DNA from: Saprospira sp. CCB-QB6
Lineage (GTDB): Bacteria > Bacteroidota > Bacteroidia > Chitinophagales > Saprospiraceae
Direction: 5' to 3'
Assembly: GCF_028464065.1 (NCBI RefSeq)
Contig: NZ_CP116808.1
Coordinates: forward strand, 2,943,501 to 3,007,500
DNA length: 64,000 nucleotides
Positions 48,773-58,495 of the stretch are shown piece by piece. The notes under the pieces were generated by a model that searched no databases, was not told the DNA's origin, and saw only the letters and a program-made list of their open reading frames with translations. A program made the position numbers and the translations under genes. The stretch's first letter is position 1. Every line of letters begins with the position of its first letter.

Positions 48773-48894
48773 GGCCTAGCGATGCGGCGGGGTGGCGCGT
48801 AGCGCCAGACCCAGGAGCCGAAGGCGACGCAGGGCCGAGCGAACAGCGAGCCCCAAAGCGTAGCGCCGCAAGGCGAAGCCGCAGCGGAGGCCCC
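48773..48894 (-). repeat. GC-rich modular repeat, copy 18 (subtype A)
   Basis: Reverse strand GGGGCCTCCGC...GGCGCTACG, GGGGCTCGC-TGTTCGC-TCGGCCC, TGCGTCGCCTTCGGCTCC, TGGGTCTGGCG, ACCCCGCCGC, ATCGCTAGGCC. The far flank has AGTCGCTTCGCTCC and GGCGGC hairpins. It follows the terminator of the PLP-enzyme gene. Confidence 0.9.
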
Positions 48895-48901
48895 AAAAAA
48901 A

Positions 48902-48936
48902 GAAAAAAAAGAGCCACCGAAAAGATCGGCAGCTCT
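48902..48936 (-). terminator. Terminator of the PLP-enzyme gene
   Basis: Reverse strand AGAGCTGCCGA-TCTTT-TCGGTGGCTCT (G-U tolerant) followed by TTTTTTTC. Confidence 0.7.
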
Positions 48937-48961
48937 ATGTATTTGATGCTAAAGGGAGGAT

Positions 48962-50101
48962 CTAGCCAAGGGCTTTATCCAAATCGGCCAAAAGATCATC
49001 GACATCTTCTACGCCAACAGAAAGGCGAATCAGCGAGTCGGTCAAGCCCACTTTAAGGCGCTCTTCGCGGGGAATAGCGGCATGGGTCATGCTAGCGGGA
49101 TGGCCAATGAGCGATTCTACGCCACCCAAAGACTCTGCACAAGTGAAATAGTGTACCTTTTCGAGCACCTTAGCGGCAGCTGCTGCGGTATCTTCCTTGA
49201 GGTTGAAGGAAAGCATAGCGCCAAAGCCGCGCATCTGCTTTTTGGCGGTTTCATGTCCAGCATGCTGGGCCAAACCGGGGTAATATACCTTATCTACCTT
49301 GGGGTGTTGGAGCAAAAACTCGGCAATTTTGCCAGCATTTTCGCTAGCTCTTTGCACGCGAAGGTGTAGGGTTTTGATTCCACGGAGGACCAAGAAACAA
49401 TCTTGGGGACCAGGAACGGCACCCACAGAGTTCTGGATGAAATAGAGTTTTTCGGCCAAGGCTTCATCCTTCACCACCAAAGCGCCCATCACTACATCCG
49501 AGTGGCCGCCTAGGTATTTAGTGACCGAGTGCATCACTACATCTGCGCCTAGGTCCAAGGGATTTTGGAGGTAAGGCGTGGCAAAAGTATTGTCTACACA
49601 AACCATGATATTGTGCTTTTTGGCTACGGCACAAATGGCCTCAATATCAATAATATTGAGCATGGGGTTGGTGGGGGTTTCGATCCAGATCAGCTTAGTT
49701 TTTTCGGTAATATGGGCCTCAATTTCGGCTGTGCCCTGCATTCCTACAAACTGAAATTTGATGCCATAGCGGCTAAAGACCTTAGTAAAGAGGCGGTAGG
49801 ATCCGCCATAGAGGTCATTGGTAGAAATTACCTCATCGCCTGGATCGAGTAGGTGCAAAAGGGCTGCTTCTGCGGCCAAGCCAGAGCCGAAAGTAAGGCC
49901 AAACTGGCCATTTTCTAGGGCGGCTAGGTTATCCTCTAGGGCTTTGCGGGTGGGGTTGAGCGTTCTAGAATACTCATAGCCTTTATGTTGGCCCGGAGAG
50001 CTTTGGGCGTAAGTAGAAGTCTGATAAATGGGGGTCATAATCGCTCCCGTTGCGGGATCGGGTTCAATACCTGCGTGAATGACTTTAGTTCCGAATTTCA
50101 T
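48962..50101 (-). CDS. Cystathionine gamma-synthase/lyase-type PLP enzyme
   Basis: A 379-aa fold-type I PLP enzyme of the Cys/Met metabolism family. The PLP lysine is K195 in [14 protein letters not shown]. Other family blocks: [57 protein letters not shown] and [18 protein letters not shown]. It handles cystathionine either by gamma-replacement (MetB) or elimination (CGL, MetC); sequence alone does not decide, although the [10 protein letters not shown]...MTH block is shared by MetB and CGL. I start at [11 protein letters not shown]; 17 upstream residues in a longer frame are not typical. Confidence 0.93.
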   Translation of the reverse strand: MKFGTKVIHAGIEPDPATGAIMTPIYQTSTYAQSSPGQHKGYEYSRTLNPTRKALEDNLAALENGQFGLTFGSGLAAEAALLHLLDPGDEVISTNDLYGGSYRLFTKVFSRYGIKFQFVGMQGTAEIEAHITEKTKLIWIETPTNPMLNIIDIEAICAVAKKHNIMVCVDNTFATPYLQNPLDLGADVVMHSVTKYLGGHSDVVMGALVVKDEALAEKLYFIQNSVGAVPGPQDCFLVLRGIKTLHLRVQRASENAGKIAEFLLQHPKVDKVYYPGLAQHAGHETAKKQMRGFGAMLSFNLKEDTAAAAAKVLEKVHYFTCAESLGGVESLIGHPASMTHAAIPREERLKVGLTDSLIRLSVGVEDVDDLLADLDKALG

Positions 50102-50198
50102 AAAGTTAAGTCGTTTAATTCGATTCTTAAATGAAGGTTGGGGAAGATACAAAAGTAGGACTGTCTACCCAAGTTCTAAGCGTTCATTAAGACTATAC

Positions 50199-51317
50199 TT
50201 AGATTTTGCTATACATTTGGGCGGTAAATCCGTTGCGCATACGGGGTTCTACATAAGTAGATTTGGGGGGCAGGGTTCCTCTGAGATCCGAGATAGAAAT
50301 CAGGTCTTCCATAGCGACGGGATAGAGGTTGAAGGCGGCAACGGCAGCCTCTTCATCTACTTTTCGTTCTAGGGCGGCGGGGCCTTTCACACCGCCTACA
50401 TAGCGGACCTCCACATCGTTGCGTACATCTTCAATGCCCAAGATATCTTGTAAAATATAGCGGTTGAAAAGGTGCACATCTAGGCTATCGGCCACGCTGG
50501 TTTCATCGCCTGGGCTATACTCTTCTCGAAGTAGGAGTTTGCGCCAGCGGCCTTGGATATAGCAGCCCATTTCTCCACGGCGGAGGGGGCGGAAGGCCAT
50601 AGGTTCTAGGCTAACCTCATAATATTTCTCTAGTTTTTGCAAAAACTCCTCTTCGCTAAGTCCTTTGAGGGACTTGAGAATGCGATTATAGTTATGGATT
50701 AGAATTTCGCTAGCGGGAAAATAGGCTGCCATGATATAATGAAAAGGATTTTGGGAATCCTCGGATTTATGGGCATTATAGAGGCGTTCTGCTGTCGTCA
50801 TGCGGTGGTGTCCATCGCAAATATAGCTGCTAGGGACCTTCTCTTGGAAGAGGGCTTGTAGGCGTTGGACGTGTTCCTCCTCTTTGAGCAACCAAAAAAC
50901 ATGTTGGTCATCTTCAAAGGGGATTTTGAAACTGGGGGGCATAGAAATCGTGATGCGGTTAATGAGGGCATCAATTTCTAGCACATTGGGGTAAGTGAGC
51001 AAAATGGGTTTAATCACGCCATTGCGTTCCTCAAAAAGCTCTTGCATCCGAGTTTCCTTATCGGCTAGGGTAAACTCGTGGCGTTTGATATGGCCCTGCA
51101 AATAATCCTCAACATGAGTACAGGCAATAATGCCGGTATGGCTGCGGTTGTGTCGGATAATGCGATAAATCAGCAGACTAGGTTCTTGGTCCATTTGGTA
51201 GTAGCCATCTCGGTAATAGAGGGGGAACTTGCGTTTAGCGGTACCAAAAAAATCGTCAAAGGAAATAATGTCGTTAAGGTCGGGCAAAACTGGCCGAAAA
51301 GGGATAATACTTGCCAT
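50199..51317 (-). CDS. DUF1015 family protein (SerK-like kinase fold)
   Basis: A 372-aa cytosolic protein. DUF1015 blocks visible: MASIIPFRPVLPDLND ('i.PFra..p....'), IYRIIRHNRSHTGIIACTHVEDYLQG, IKRHEFTLADKETRM (the 'I.~HE.T...ke..R' block), SSYICDGHHRMTTAERLY with the conserved DGHHR, and HNYNRILKSL. Some archaeal and bacterial members (SerK, SbnI) are free-serine kinases, so a kinase role is possible here. It is divergently placed from no gene; 98 bp separate it from the PLP gene downstream. Confidence 0.88.
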   Translation of the reverse strand: MASIIPFRPVLPDLNDIISFDDFFGTAKRKFPLYYRDGYYQMDQEPSLLIYRIIRHNRSHTGIIACTHVEDYLQGHIKRHEFTLADKETRMQELFEERNGVIKPILLTYPNVLEIDALINRITISMPPSFKIPFEDDQHVFWLLKEEEHVQRLQALFQEKVPSSYICDGHHRMTTAERLYNAHKSEDSQNPFHYIMAAYFPASEILIHNYNRILKSLKGLSEEEFLQKLEKYYEVSLEPMAFRPLRRGEMGCYIQGRWRKLLLREEYSPGDETSVADSLDVHLFNRYILQDILGIEDVRNDVEVRYVGGVKGPAALERKVDEEAAVAAFNLYPVAMEDLISISDLRGTLPPKSTYVEPRMRNGFTAQMYSKI

Positions 51318-51353
51318 AAGAAAAATGTTTTCAGTTGTTTGTTAGTGTGCTTT

Positions 51354-51476
51354 GGGGCCTCCGCTGCGGCTTCGCCTTGCGGCGCTACGCTTTGGGGCTC
51401 GCAGGTCTGCTCGGCCCTGCGTCGCCTTCGGCTCCTGGGTCTGGCGCTACGCGCCACCCCGCCGCATCGCTAGGCC
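51354..51476 (+). repeat. GC-rich modular repeat, copy 19 (subtype A)
   Basis: GGGGCCTCCGC...GGCGCTACG, GGGGCTCGCAGGTCTGC-TCGGCCC, TGCGTCGCCTTCGGCTCC, TGGGTCTGGCGCTACGCGCC, ACCCCGCCGC, ATCGCTAGGCC. It lies between the PorV terminator and the DUF1015 start. Confidence 0.9.
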
Positions 51477-51477
51477 A

Positions 51478-51507
51478 TAAAAAAACCAGCCCCAAGGATG
51501 GGGCTGG
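51478..51507 (-). terminator. porV terminator
   Basis: Reverse strand CCAGCCCC-ATCCTT-GGGGCTGG followed by TTTTTTTT, 36 bp past the stop. Confidence 0.85.
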
Positions 51508-51542
51508 CCAAATATATTACAAACTTTTTGGAAAAAAGCAGC

Positions 51543-52820
51543 TTATTTTTTGGTATCAAATTCAGGGGCCTCGCCAAAGTCAAAAACGAGAGAGAATCTG
51601 AGGGTATTATCTAGGGGGTTGCGTTGGGCAGCCACCGCGGGCACTAGATAAGAGAAGTTGATATTGAAGATATTGTACTTGAGGCCAAGTCCTACGGTAA
51701 AATACTTGCGGTTACCTTTAGTAGAGTGTTCATTATAGTGGCCGGCACGCACAGCAAACTGTTTATTGTACCAGTATTCCATACCAAAAGAGTACATTAG
51801 TTCTCTAAACTCTTCGCCGGCGCCAGCGGGGGCATCGCTAAAAGAAGAGAAAATAGAGCTAGGTACAGATTGTTGTTTATAATCGGCGGTACCATCTCCT
51901 TGGCCAGCATCTCCATCGCTATCGTATGCTGGATTATCAACTAGATTGCCATTTTCGTCCTCGATGCTGCGAGGAATGGGCGTGGGCACCATAAGTTTAT
52001 TGATATCTAGGGCAAAAGTAATAGAGTTATGCTCATCAATATCATAAGTAAAGGCAGAGCCTAGTCCAATATTGGCGGGTAGATAATCGCGGTCGGCAGA
52101 TTGGGTATAAGAAATTTTAGAGCCCAAATTGGTCATGGCTAAGCCAAGGCGTAGGTTGGCATTCTTATCATTTACCTTCATGGGTTTATTATAGGTAAAG
52201 GAAACATCTGCGGCAAAGGCGTGGGCAGGGGTGAGGGTTTCTCCGCCGGCGGCTACGCCTGTACCTAGGCTAGAGTAGATATACTTAAGGCTAAGGGCGG
52301 CAGAAAAGTTTTGGCTCATTTTGCGAGCATAAGCAGCTGCGAGTTCAAACTCTCGAGGGCTTACAGTTTGTAGTGCATTTCCTTGATCATCGGTATATTG
52401 GATTTCTCCTAGAGAGAAATAGCGTAACGAGCCGCCTAGGGTTTGGCGATCATCTAGGTGCTTATAGACTGAGACATAAGAAAGAAAAACGTCGTTGAGG
52501 CCTAGGGCGCGTAGCCAAGGCGTATAATTCATGGATACACCAACATCACTAGAGGCCCAAGCCAAGTTAGACGAGTTGAAGTGCATAGAGTTGGGGTCGG
52601 CATCAATGGCGATGCCGGCGTCGCCCATAGCGCCGAAGCGGGCATCGGGGGTAATACTTAGAAAGGGAACAGCGGTAATAATAGTATTAGAGCAAGGGCT
52701 ACCGTCAGGTTGAACAAGTTGCCCATCTTTCAAAATACATTGTGCTTTAGCTTCGGGCAAACCCAAAAATATTCCTAGGCCTAGAACAAAACTAAAGGCC
52801 TGCAAGATTCTCTGTTGCAT
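51543..52820 (-). CDS. porV: Type IX secretion outer-membrane protein PorV
   Basis: A 425-aa FadL-family barrel that binds T9SS cargo after export and hands it to the PorU sortase. Signal peptide region MQQRILQAFSFVLGLGIFLG; then FLSITPDARFGAMGDAGIAI-DADPNSMHFNSSNLAWASS, the PorV hallmark 'l.I.PDARa.gmGdag.at.pd....~NPAKla', followed by SYVSVYKHLDDRQTLGGSLRYFSLGEIQYTD and many strands, closing FSLVFDFGE. I use the ATG at 52820 rather than an upstream in-frame start at 52868, which overlaps the likely promoter. It is downstream of porU with its own terminator. Confidence 0.95.
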   Translation of the reverse strand: MQQRILQAFSFVLGLGIFLGLPEAKAQCILKDGQLVQPDGSPCSNTIITAVPFLSITPDARFGAMGDAGIAIDADPNSMHFNSSNLAWASSDVGVSMNYTPWLRALGLNDVFLSYVSVYKHLDDRQTLGGSLRYFSLGEIQYTDDQGNALQTVSPREFELAAAYARKMSQNFSAALSLKYIYSSLGTGVAAGGETLTPAHAFAADVSFTYNKPMKVNDKNANLRLGLAMTNLGSKISYTQSADRDYLPANIGLGSAFTYDIDEHNSITFALDINKLMVPTPIPRSIEDENGNLVDNPAYDSDGDAGQGDGTADYKQQSVPSSIFSSFSDAPAGAGEEFRELMYSFGMEYWYNKQFAVRAGHYNEHSTKGNRKYFTVGLGLKYNIFNINFSYLVPAVAAQRNPLDNTLRFSLVFDFGEAPEFDTKK

Positions 52821-53110
52821 AAGAGGTTGAATTAAAATTAAGATGATAATGACTGGGCGTGGCCCCAAAGTAAAGCTGCTACATAGACAAGGGTTAAGTC
52901 GTTAAGTTTTATTGGGAGGGGAGTACTAAATTAGAAGGTCTAAGTTTATTGAGGGTAGGATATATTTTTTGTTTTTGGATTTTGGCGCCTAAAAATAGGG
53001 TTAAATCTTTGAGTTTTGTTAAAAAAATTGGACAAACTTAGTAGTTGGTTCGTTTAAGGGGCTTGGGATATAGATTAAAAGGCTTGTTATGCTCTTTTTT
53101 GTCTAAAGGG

Positions 53111-53135
53111 GGGCAGGCCTACAGCCTGCCCTTTT
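53111..53135 (+). other. Hairpin with T-run in the porU-porV gap
   Basis: GGGCAGGC-CTACA-GCCTGCCC then TTTTT on the plus strand; no plus-strand gene precedes it. It adjoins the far flank of GC-rich copy 20. The rest of 52821-53288 is AT-rich with no gene; CAAAGTA (52866-52872) may be a weak -7 element for porV. Confidence 0.45.
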
Positions 53136-53158
53136 TGCGCCTGAAGGGCGCCTTTTGT

Positions 53159-53282
53159 GGCCTAGCGATGTGCAGCAGTGGCCCGAAGGGCCAGACCAAG
53201 GAGCCGAAGGCGACGCAGGGCCGAGCGAACTGCGAGCTGCGCAATGGCCCGACCCAAGGCCAAAGGCCGCAGGGGCAGCCCC
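53159..53282 (-). repeat. GC-rich modular repeat, copy 20 (subtype B)
   Basis: Reverse strand GGGGCTGCCCC, TGCGGCCTTTGGCC, TTGGGTCGGGCCATTGCGCA, GCTCGCAGTTCGC-TCGGCCC, TGCGTCGCCTTCGGCTCC, TTGGTCTGGCC, ACTGCTGCAC, ATCGCTAGGCC. Its edge is 7 bp from the porU stop codon, in the same orientation. Confidence 0.9.
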
Positions 53283-53288
53283 AAAAAA

Positions 53289-56200
53289 TTATTTCAGTAG
53301 TACTAGTTTTTGGAAGCTAGCATCTTGTTTAATTTCTGGTTCGTCTTCGCTAGAGAGGCCATTGGCACGTAGGCTAAGTTTATAGATATAGACGCCACGG
53401 GCGAGTTGGTCTCCAAAGTCGTCGCGGCCATCCCAGTGGATACCATCTATGCGGTAGCCGGTATTTTCGGTGGCGCTGATTGGTTGTTGAATTGTTTTAA
53501 TCAATTTGCCCGAAACCGTATAAATTTGGACGAGGACCTCTAGTTCTTGGCCAGGCAGGTTGTGTTCAAACATGAATTCTGTGTGGTCTGTAAAAGGGTT
53601 GGGGTAATTGAGAATATTTTTGAGGGCCATTTGGGCGTTGTCGGCCACAATAAACTCAGTATTCCCTTCTCCCATATTATTGTATACGTCCCAAGCCTTT
53701 ACTTGGACTTGGTGTAGGCCTTCGGGCAGGTTGGTGAGGGGATATTCGATGTTTCCTTTTCGAAAATCGTCTTGTTCTGCTTGATAAAATTCATTGAGAT
53801 TATAGGTATACGTTTGCTCGTCAATGGTATAGGTAAGGACTCCAGTGAGGTCGTGACCAATGCCATTCCCTACGGTATTGATTCCGTTGTCGTCTTCTAG
53901 TTGGACGAGTAAAAGCGGGTTGCGGTCGGTGACTCCTCCTTTTGCAAAATTGAGATCATTCATATAGACGTTTACTGTGGGCGGTTCGTTGTCTTCGTTT
54001 GCATTTGGATTGGTTCCGCCCACGACAATGCCGTTATAGTGGCCGCTAGCATCTAGGCTTTGGCCATCTTCGGCATAATAGGAGATCTTGCCATAGCCTA
54101 GGGTATAATTGATATCTTTGGGGACCATAAAGGAGAAGCTAAAGCGACCATTGGTTACGGTTGCGCGGCCTTTAAAGATGATCTTTTTTTGGAGGATAAA
54201 ATTGCGGATTTGGCTATCGCTATCATTGCCTCGAGTTTTGGTGGTATCTGCTTTATCAAAGACGGAGGGATAGATTGTTCCGTTAAAATTGGAGAGTAAT
54301 TGGTTGTTTTGATCTTGTATTTCTCCTTCAATTTGGACCAATTGCAGTGCGCTGATACTATCAGCTCCGCTGGGAGATTGTCCGTTGACCATTGTAGTAG
54401 CTACTTGCATTTCAGGGTAGGCTAAGGTCATAGATGGATCGCCTAAGAGTACATATTTTCTAGAGTTAGATGCGCTGAGAATTCCGCTGTTGTTCTTCGC
54501 TCTTTGCAGAACTTCTCCGAGTGTGGGCATACGATTGCCTATAGGCGTGAAGAGTTGATCAAAGGTATTTGATGTTAAGTGTTGGTTGGCATCGGCTAAA
54601 ACTACGCGAACGGTGGTTAGTAGTGCGATGGCTCCTGAGTTGGGTTTAAGGATGAGTTGTTCTCCTGCACAGAGGTTGTTGGGGTCATCAAAGGGGGCAA
54701 AAGAGCAGGTAGCGGTAACAAAAAGGGGGAGTTTATTGGGGTTATTCATTTGTTGGATTTCGCTAAGCGTAAAAATCCGTTCTTGAGCGAGTCCGTCCCA
54801 GCCGCCATGTCCTAAATAATTAACAACTAGAGTCCCTTTAAAAAGGTCTTGTAAGATTGCTGCATTCATATCTGGGTATCGGCTACCTCCAGATGTACTT
54901 TGTTGTTGGAAGGCATCGGCATAGATTTTATTGATATTGTAGTTAGGGTGGTTGGTGGCGACGCTTTGGGCGATATTATCGGCATCATTGATATGGATAT
55001 TATTATCCTGATCATCGGCCCAGAAAGTGAGTCGGTTGCGCCAATCTTGTTGGCCTAGGGGATTACTATCATAATCAATAATTTTATTGACCATAGTACT
55101 TGCTTCGGACAAGCTTGCAGCGGGCAAGCGGCCCACGCCGATATCTAGTGCTTGGTTGGCATTGGGGTTCCCTTCTCCTAGGTCTAAAAGGGCAAAGAAA
55201 TCGTCTGAGGTATAGGTGCGCAGGGGTTCTAATGTATTTGGCGTTTGGTAGCTTGGGACAAAATTAAGGTGTTCTGTTCGTTTTTTGCTCAGGCCTTTAG
55301 GGTCAAAGCTGCCATCGCCGAAAAGGAGAAGATAGCGAAGGCTATCTGTGCCGCTGGATCGTTCGTAGAGCATGCGACAGAAATTGCGTAGGGCGGTGGC
55401 GTCTTGCTGTCCAGAAGAGAACTCATTATAAATTTGGGTTAGATCTACGGCTAGGCTAGAGATGCCGCTATGATCTTGGCGGTGTTGGGCTAGGCGTTGG
55501 GCCTCGCTAGCAAAATCGGGATGATAAATGATGAGTAGTTGTGGAACTTGGCTAATGGCGTGTAAATTTTGGTTGTCTACAGGGCCAACTAGACTTGGGG
55601 CGTTGAGGTTATCGCTATTAAAAAGGACAAATTCTCTAAGCGTATCGGCAGGGGCCACAAAGCTGATATTGCTTCCATTTTGATTAAAGTTTTGGGCTTT
55701 TAGGTTGGCCAATTCGGTAAGATCCCAAAGTCGAAGGTTGCTGCCAGCATTCTCAATTTGATATTGGGCTTGATTGGCGTTAAGGCTACGGCTATCTCTA
55801 AAGAAGAGGGGACTATTTTCATAGCGCAATTGGGCGCGGGCCTGTACACTAATATAATCTAGCCAGGCTTCTGCGCCAGAGCTAGGGTGATTAAACTGGT
55901 AATTGAGAGTAATATTTCCACTGCTAGATGGGACAAAGCGGAAGCTTTGGTTAAGGGTTTGGGCGTATAGGGCGTAGACATAGCTACTCACTGTGCCTAG
56001 GGTTCCTGTTTGTCGGTTTTGGTTGCCTTCAGAAATAATTAGGCTAGCATTACCTGTTCCACTAATCAGGCGGCCTAGAAAGCTAGATTGAACTAAAATT
56101 TCTTCGTTGGGAAGGCGATTGGGAATCGTGAAACTAAAATCTTGGTCCCTACTAATTTGGAAGGGATCGCCCAGCCAGAGTCTGCCACTAGGGGGAAGTG

Positions 56201-57179
56201 CCAAAACATCTTCCATTAGGGCAATTTCATCGGCCTCGTGATGAGCTAAGGCATCATAGCTACTACTGTTGTAATCTGGGTTGCTACCAGTGTTTCGGCT
56301 AGTGATTCTGCGGCCGTTATTGCTATTGATTTTAATGAAATAGCAGGCTTGTTTGCTATAAATATTTTGTTGGTGGCGGTAACGCTCACTGCTACTTTGG
56401 TATTCCCAATGGTTTGGGCCTTTGGCATAAAAGAGAATATAATCGTTAGCATCGAAGCGACCATCCTGTTCTCCTTCTACCCAGATGGCTAATTCTTGTA
56501 GGTCATCGATCATTTGGGCATCGCCAATGATTTCGGGGACCATTTGGCCGCCATTGCCAAAGATTTGAATTTGTTGTGGGTTAATATTATTGGGATCCCA
56601 GCCCATTTCTTCTAGTTGGTCGTATCCAATTTTATAGATACCAGATTCGCTAACGGCTATTTTATAGATACTCCCATTGGCTAGGGCAGATTGTTGAATG
56701 GGGTGGATAATAGTTTTTTGGGCTAGGGGAGAGGGGCTAGCCGTTAAGTTAATTTTGAGCTGTGCTTGGACCAACTTTTCGTATTGTCCGCTATTACTAT
56801 TATAGCGAATGGGCAAAACTTTGATTTGGGCTAAGGGCTGACCGCGTTCAAAGAGTTGTTCCGTTTGAATTTGGTTGGGTAGCTGAGGTCGCCAGTTGGC
56901 CGGTGTTTGCATGGGCTCATAAGTGGCAGCTTGCAATTCGGCTTGAATTTGGCTAGTTTGTCGCAGCCGAAGACTATAGGTCCAATAAGGGAGCATTTCA
57001 TTTTCATCATAGACAGCTCCGTCAAAGTAAGGATATTGTTGTTCTGGCAGAATGCCATCTGCAGACTTGAAGTTGGGGCTCCAATTGAGCTGAACTGGAA
57101 TAGGGTTAAGGCTTTGTCCAAATAACTGGCTCGCTAAGAGCAAGAATAGGGGCAAAACGGAGAGAGACGATTTAGGCAT
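53289..57179 (-). CDS. porU: Type IX secretion C-terminal signal peptidase PorU
   Basis: A 1296-aa gingipain-like (C25) Cys protease acting as sortase: it removes the C-terminal signal of cargo and attaches the cargo to surface lipopolysaccharide. Signal peptide MPKSSLSVLPLFLLLASQLFGQ (ATG at 57179; a frame reaching 57323 would run through a repeat and is rejected). The C25 domain (about 600-960) holds LLLFGDGSFDPKGLS, VGRLPAASLSEA, H791 in VVNYLGHGGWDG and C825 in FVTATCSFAPFDDP. The C-terminus is an FlgD-Ig-like T9SS domain (LNYPNPFTDHTEFMFEHNLP, WDGRDDFGDQLARGVYIYKL). porV follows downstream on the same strand, the usual partner order. Confidence 0.95.
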   Translation of the reverse strand: MPKSSLSVLPLFLLLASQLFGQSLNPIPVQLNWSPNFKSADGILPEQQYPYFDGAVYDENEMLPYWTYSLRLRQTSQIQAELQAATYEPMQTPANWRPQLPNQIQTEQLFERGQPLAQIKVLPIRYNSNSGQYEKLVQAQLKINLTASPSPLAQKTIIHPIQQSALANGSIYKIAVSESGIYKIGYDQLEEMGWDPNNINPQQIQIFGNGGQMVPEIIGDAQMIDDLQELAIWVEGEQDGRFDANDYILFYAKGPNHWEYQSSSERYRHQQNIYSKQACYFIKINSNNGRRITSRNTGSNPDYNSSSYDALAHHEADEIALMEDVLALPPSGRLWLGDPFQISRDQDFSFTIPNRLPNEEILVQSSFLGRLISGTGNASLIISEGNQNRQTGTLGTVSSYVYALYAQTLNQSFRFVPSSSGNITLNYQFNHPSSGAEAWLDYISVQARAQLRYENSPLFFRDSRSLNANQAQYQIENAGSNLRLWDLTELANLKAQNFNQNGSNISFVAPADTLREFVLFNSDNLNAPSLVGPVDNQNLHAISQVPQLLIIYHPDFASEAQRLAQHRQDHSGISSLAVDLTQIYNEFSSGQQDATALRNFCRMLYERSSGTDSLRYLLLFGDGSFDPKGLSKKRTEHLNFVPSYQTPNTLEPLRTYTSDDFFALLDLGEGNPNANQALDIGVGRLPAASLSEASTMVNKIIDYDSNPLGQQDWRNRLTFWADDQDNNIHINDADNIAQSVATNHPNYNINKIYADAFQQQSTSGGSRYPDMNAAILQDLFKGTLVVNYLGHGGWDGLAQERIFTLSEIQQMNNPNKLPLFVTATCSFAPFDDPNNLCAGEQLILKPNSGAIALLTTVRVVLADANQHLTSNTFDQLFTPIGNRMPTLGEVLQRAKNNSGILSASNSRKYVLLGDPSMTLAYPEMQVATTMVNGQSPSGADSISALQLVQIEGEIQDQNNQLLSNFNGTIYPSVFDKADTTKTRGNDSDSQIRNFILQKKIIFKGRATVTNGRFSFSFMVPKDINYTLGYGKISYYAEDGQSLDASGHYNGIVVGGTNPNANEDNEPPTVNVYMNDLNFAKGGVTDRNPLLLVQLEDDNGINTVGNGIGHDLTGVLTYTIDEQTYTYNLNEFYQAEQDDFRKGNIEYPLTNLPEGLHQVQVKAWDVYNNMGEGNTEFIVADNAQMALKNILNYPNPFTDHTEFMFEHNLPGQELEVLVQIYTVSGKLIKTIQQPISATENTGYRIDGIHWDGRDDFGDQLARGVYIYKLSLRANGLSSEDEPEIKQDASFQKLVLLK

Positions 57180-57259
57180 GCTGGAAAAGTCTAGATGAAT
57201 GTTAGATGAGAATGTACGCTTTTGTATTTTTGGCCGTTTCTTAAAGCAGCAGAGCTGCT

Positions 57260-57341
57260 TTGGCTTAGCGCTGCGGTTAGGGGCCAGACCGAGGCGGCAA
57301 CAAGGCTGTAAGCCGCAGTTCAATGACCGAAGGGAAACCCC
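57260..57341 (-). repeat. GC-rich repeat remnant, copy 21 (variant D)
   Basis: Reverse strand GGGGTTTCCCTTCGGTCATT, GAACTGC, GGCTTACAGCC, TTGTTGCC, GCCTCGGTCTGGCCCC, AGCGCTAAGCC. It keeps the GGTCTGG and AGCGCTA(A)GCC blocks, but the GCTCGC part is replaced by the GAACTGC...TTGTTG segment. It lies in the divergent porU / PorP-like intergenic region. Confidence 0.7.
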
Positions 57342-57430
57342 AAAAAACCAAAAGACAGAAAAAAATAGAGTTTGCCTTAGTGGCTAAACTCCTCAATCAA
57401 AATAACGTCCTGAGTTAAAAAAGTGTTGGC

Positions 57431-58435
57431 ATGTTTAAATTTTATCCTCTACTAACGGTCCTTATACTGCTCTTAGGAGTGGGGCAACTGAGGGCCCAAG
57501 ACCCCGTATTTAGTCAATTTTATGCAGCGCCTTTGCAGCTGAACCCCGCCTTGACAGGCTTAGAAGATGCGCCTGTTTTTCACTTAAATTATCGCAATCA
57601 ATGGCCAAGTATTTCGCAAGCTTATGTGAGTTATGCAGCCTCTTATAGTCAGTTTTTTAGTAAGCAAAACAGTGGTTTTGGAGCTTCGGTTTTGGCAGAT
57701 GTTGCGGGGAATGGCATTTATGCGAGTACGCAAATTGGTTTGCATTATACCTATTCGCTTTATTTATCCGATAATAGTCGCTTGCGAATGGGCCTAGAGG
57801 GGCAGTTTATCAGCAAGCGATTAAATTGGGATGAGTTGGTGTTTTTGGACCAGATAGACCCCGCTACAGGTTCGGTAGATGGCGCAGGGAATCCCAATGC
57901 GACCCAAGAAGCCCGAGGCGCCAATAATTTGAGCTATATGGATTTTGGGGCAGGGGTTTTATATCAGATGCCCTACTTTTATGGAGGGTTTTCGATTAAA
58001 CACATCAATGCACCAAGCGAAAGTTATTTGTCTTTGAATGAGGTGGCGGCGACCTTGCCAATTCGTTATACCTTACACTTTGGTGGGCAAATTCCACTTT
58101 CGTCTGGAAAAAAAATTAGAAAAGCAGCCTATATCTCTCCCAGTATTTTATATAGCCAACAGCGTGATTTTAAGCAGCTAAACCTTGGGGCCCAAAGTCA
58201 ATATGATATTTTTTTAGGAGGAATTTGGTTTAGACATACTTTTTCTAATGCCGATGCCGTTATTTTTATGCTTGGCGTTCAGCAAGGGCCAATTAAGCTG
58301 GCATATAGCTACGATTGGACACTTTCAGGTCTTGCCAATGCCTCTGGAGGTGCTCATGAAGTCTCGCTGATTCTTAACCTAGCATCCGATAAAAAACGCA
58401 TAGACTATAACGATTGTCTAAAAATGTTTAGGTAG
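57431..58435 (+). CDS. PorP/SprF family type IX secretion membrane protein
   Basis: A 334-aa outer-membrane barrel of the PorP/SprF family, which links the T9SS to specific surface adhesins or the motor. The family opening follows the signal peptide: QDPVFSQFYAAPLQLNPALTGL, then LNYRNQWPSISQAYVSYAASYSQF, ADVAGNGIYASTQIGLHYTYSLYL, DFGAGVLYQMPYFYGGFSIKHIN, GGIWFRHTFSNADAVIFMLGVQQG and LAYSYDWTLSGLANASGGAHEVSLILNL, the full set of family blocks. It is divergent from porU and 60 bp upstream of gldJ, probably co-transcribed with gldJ. The specific cargo adhesin is not in the window. Confidence 0.95.
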   Translation: MFKFYPLLTVLILLLGVGQLRAQDPVFSQFYAAPLQLNPALTGLEDAPVFHLNYRNQWPSISQAYVSYAASYSQFFSKQNSGFGASVLADVAGNGIYASTQIGLHYTYSLYLSDNSRLRMGLEGQFISKRLNWDELVFLDQIDPATGSVDGAGNPNATQEARGANNLSYMDFGAGVLYQMPYFYGGFSIKHINAPSESYLSLNEVAATLPIRYTLHFGGQIPLSSGKKIRKAAYISPSILYSQQRDFKQLNLGAQSQYDIFLGGIWFRHTFSNADAVIFMLGVQQGPIKLAYSYDWTLSGLANASGGAHEVSLILNLASDKKRIDYNDCLKMFR

Positions 58436-58495
58436 TCTGCTTTTTTTTATAAATTTGTTTTCGCCTTTTGTTCAGAAAAAAAAACCTTGCTTAGC

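Noticed and set aside
53289-57323. An N-terminally longer PorU starting at 57323
   Set aside because: The extra 48 residues come from the repeat remnant at 57260-57341 and lie in front of a normal signal peptide starting at 57179.
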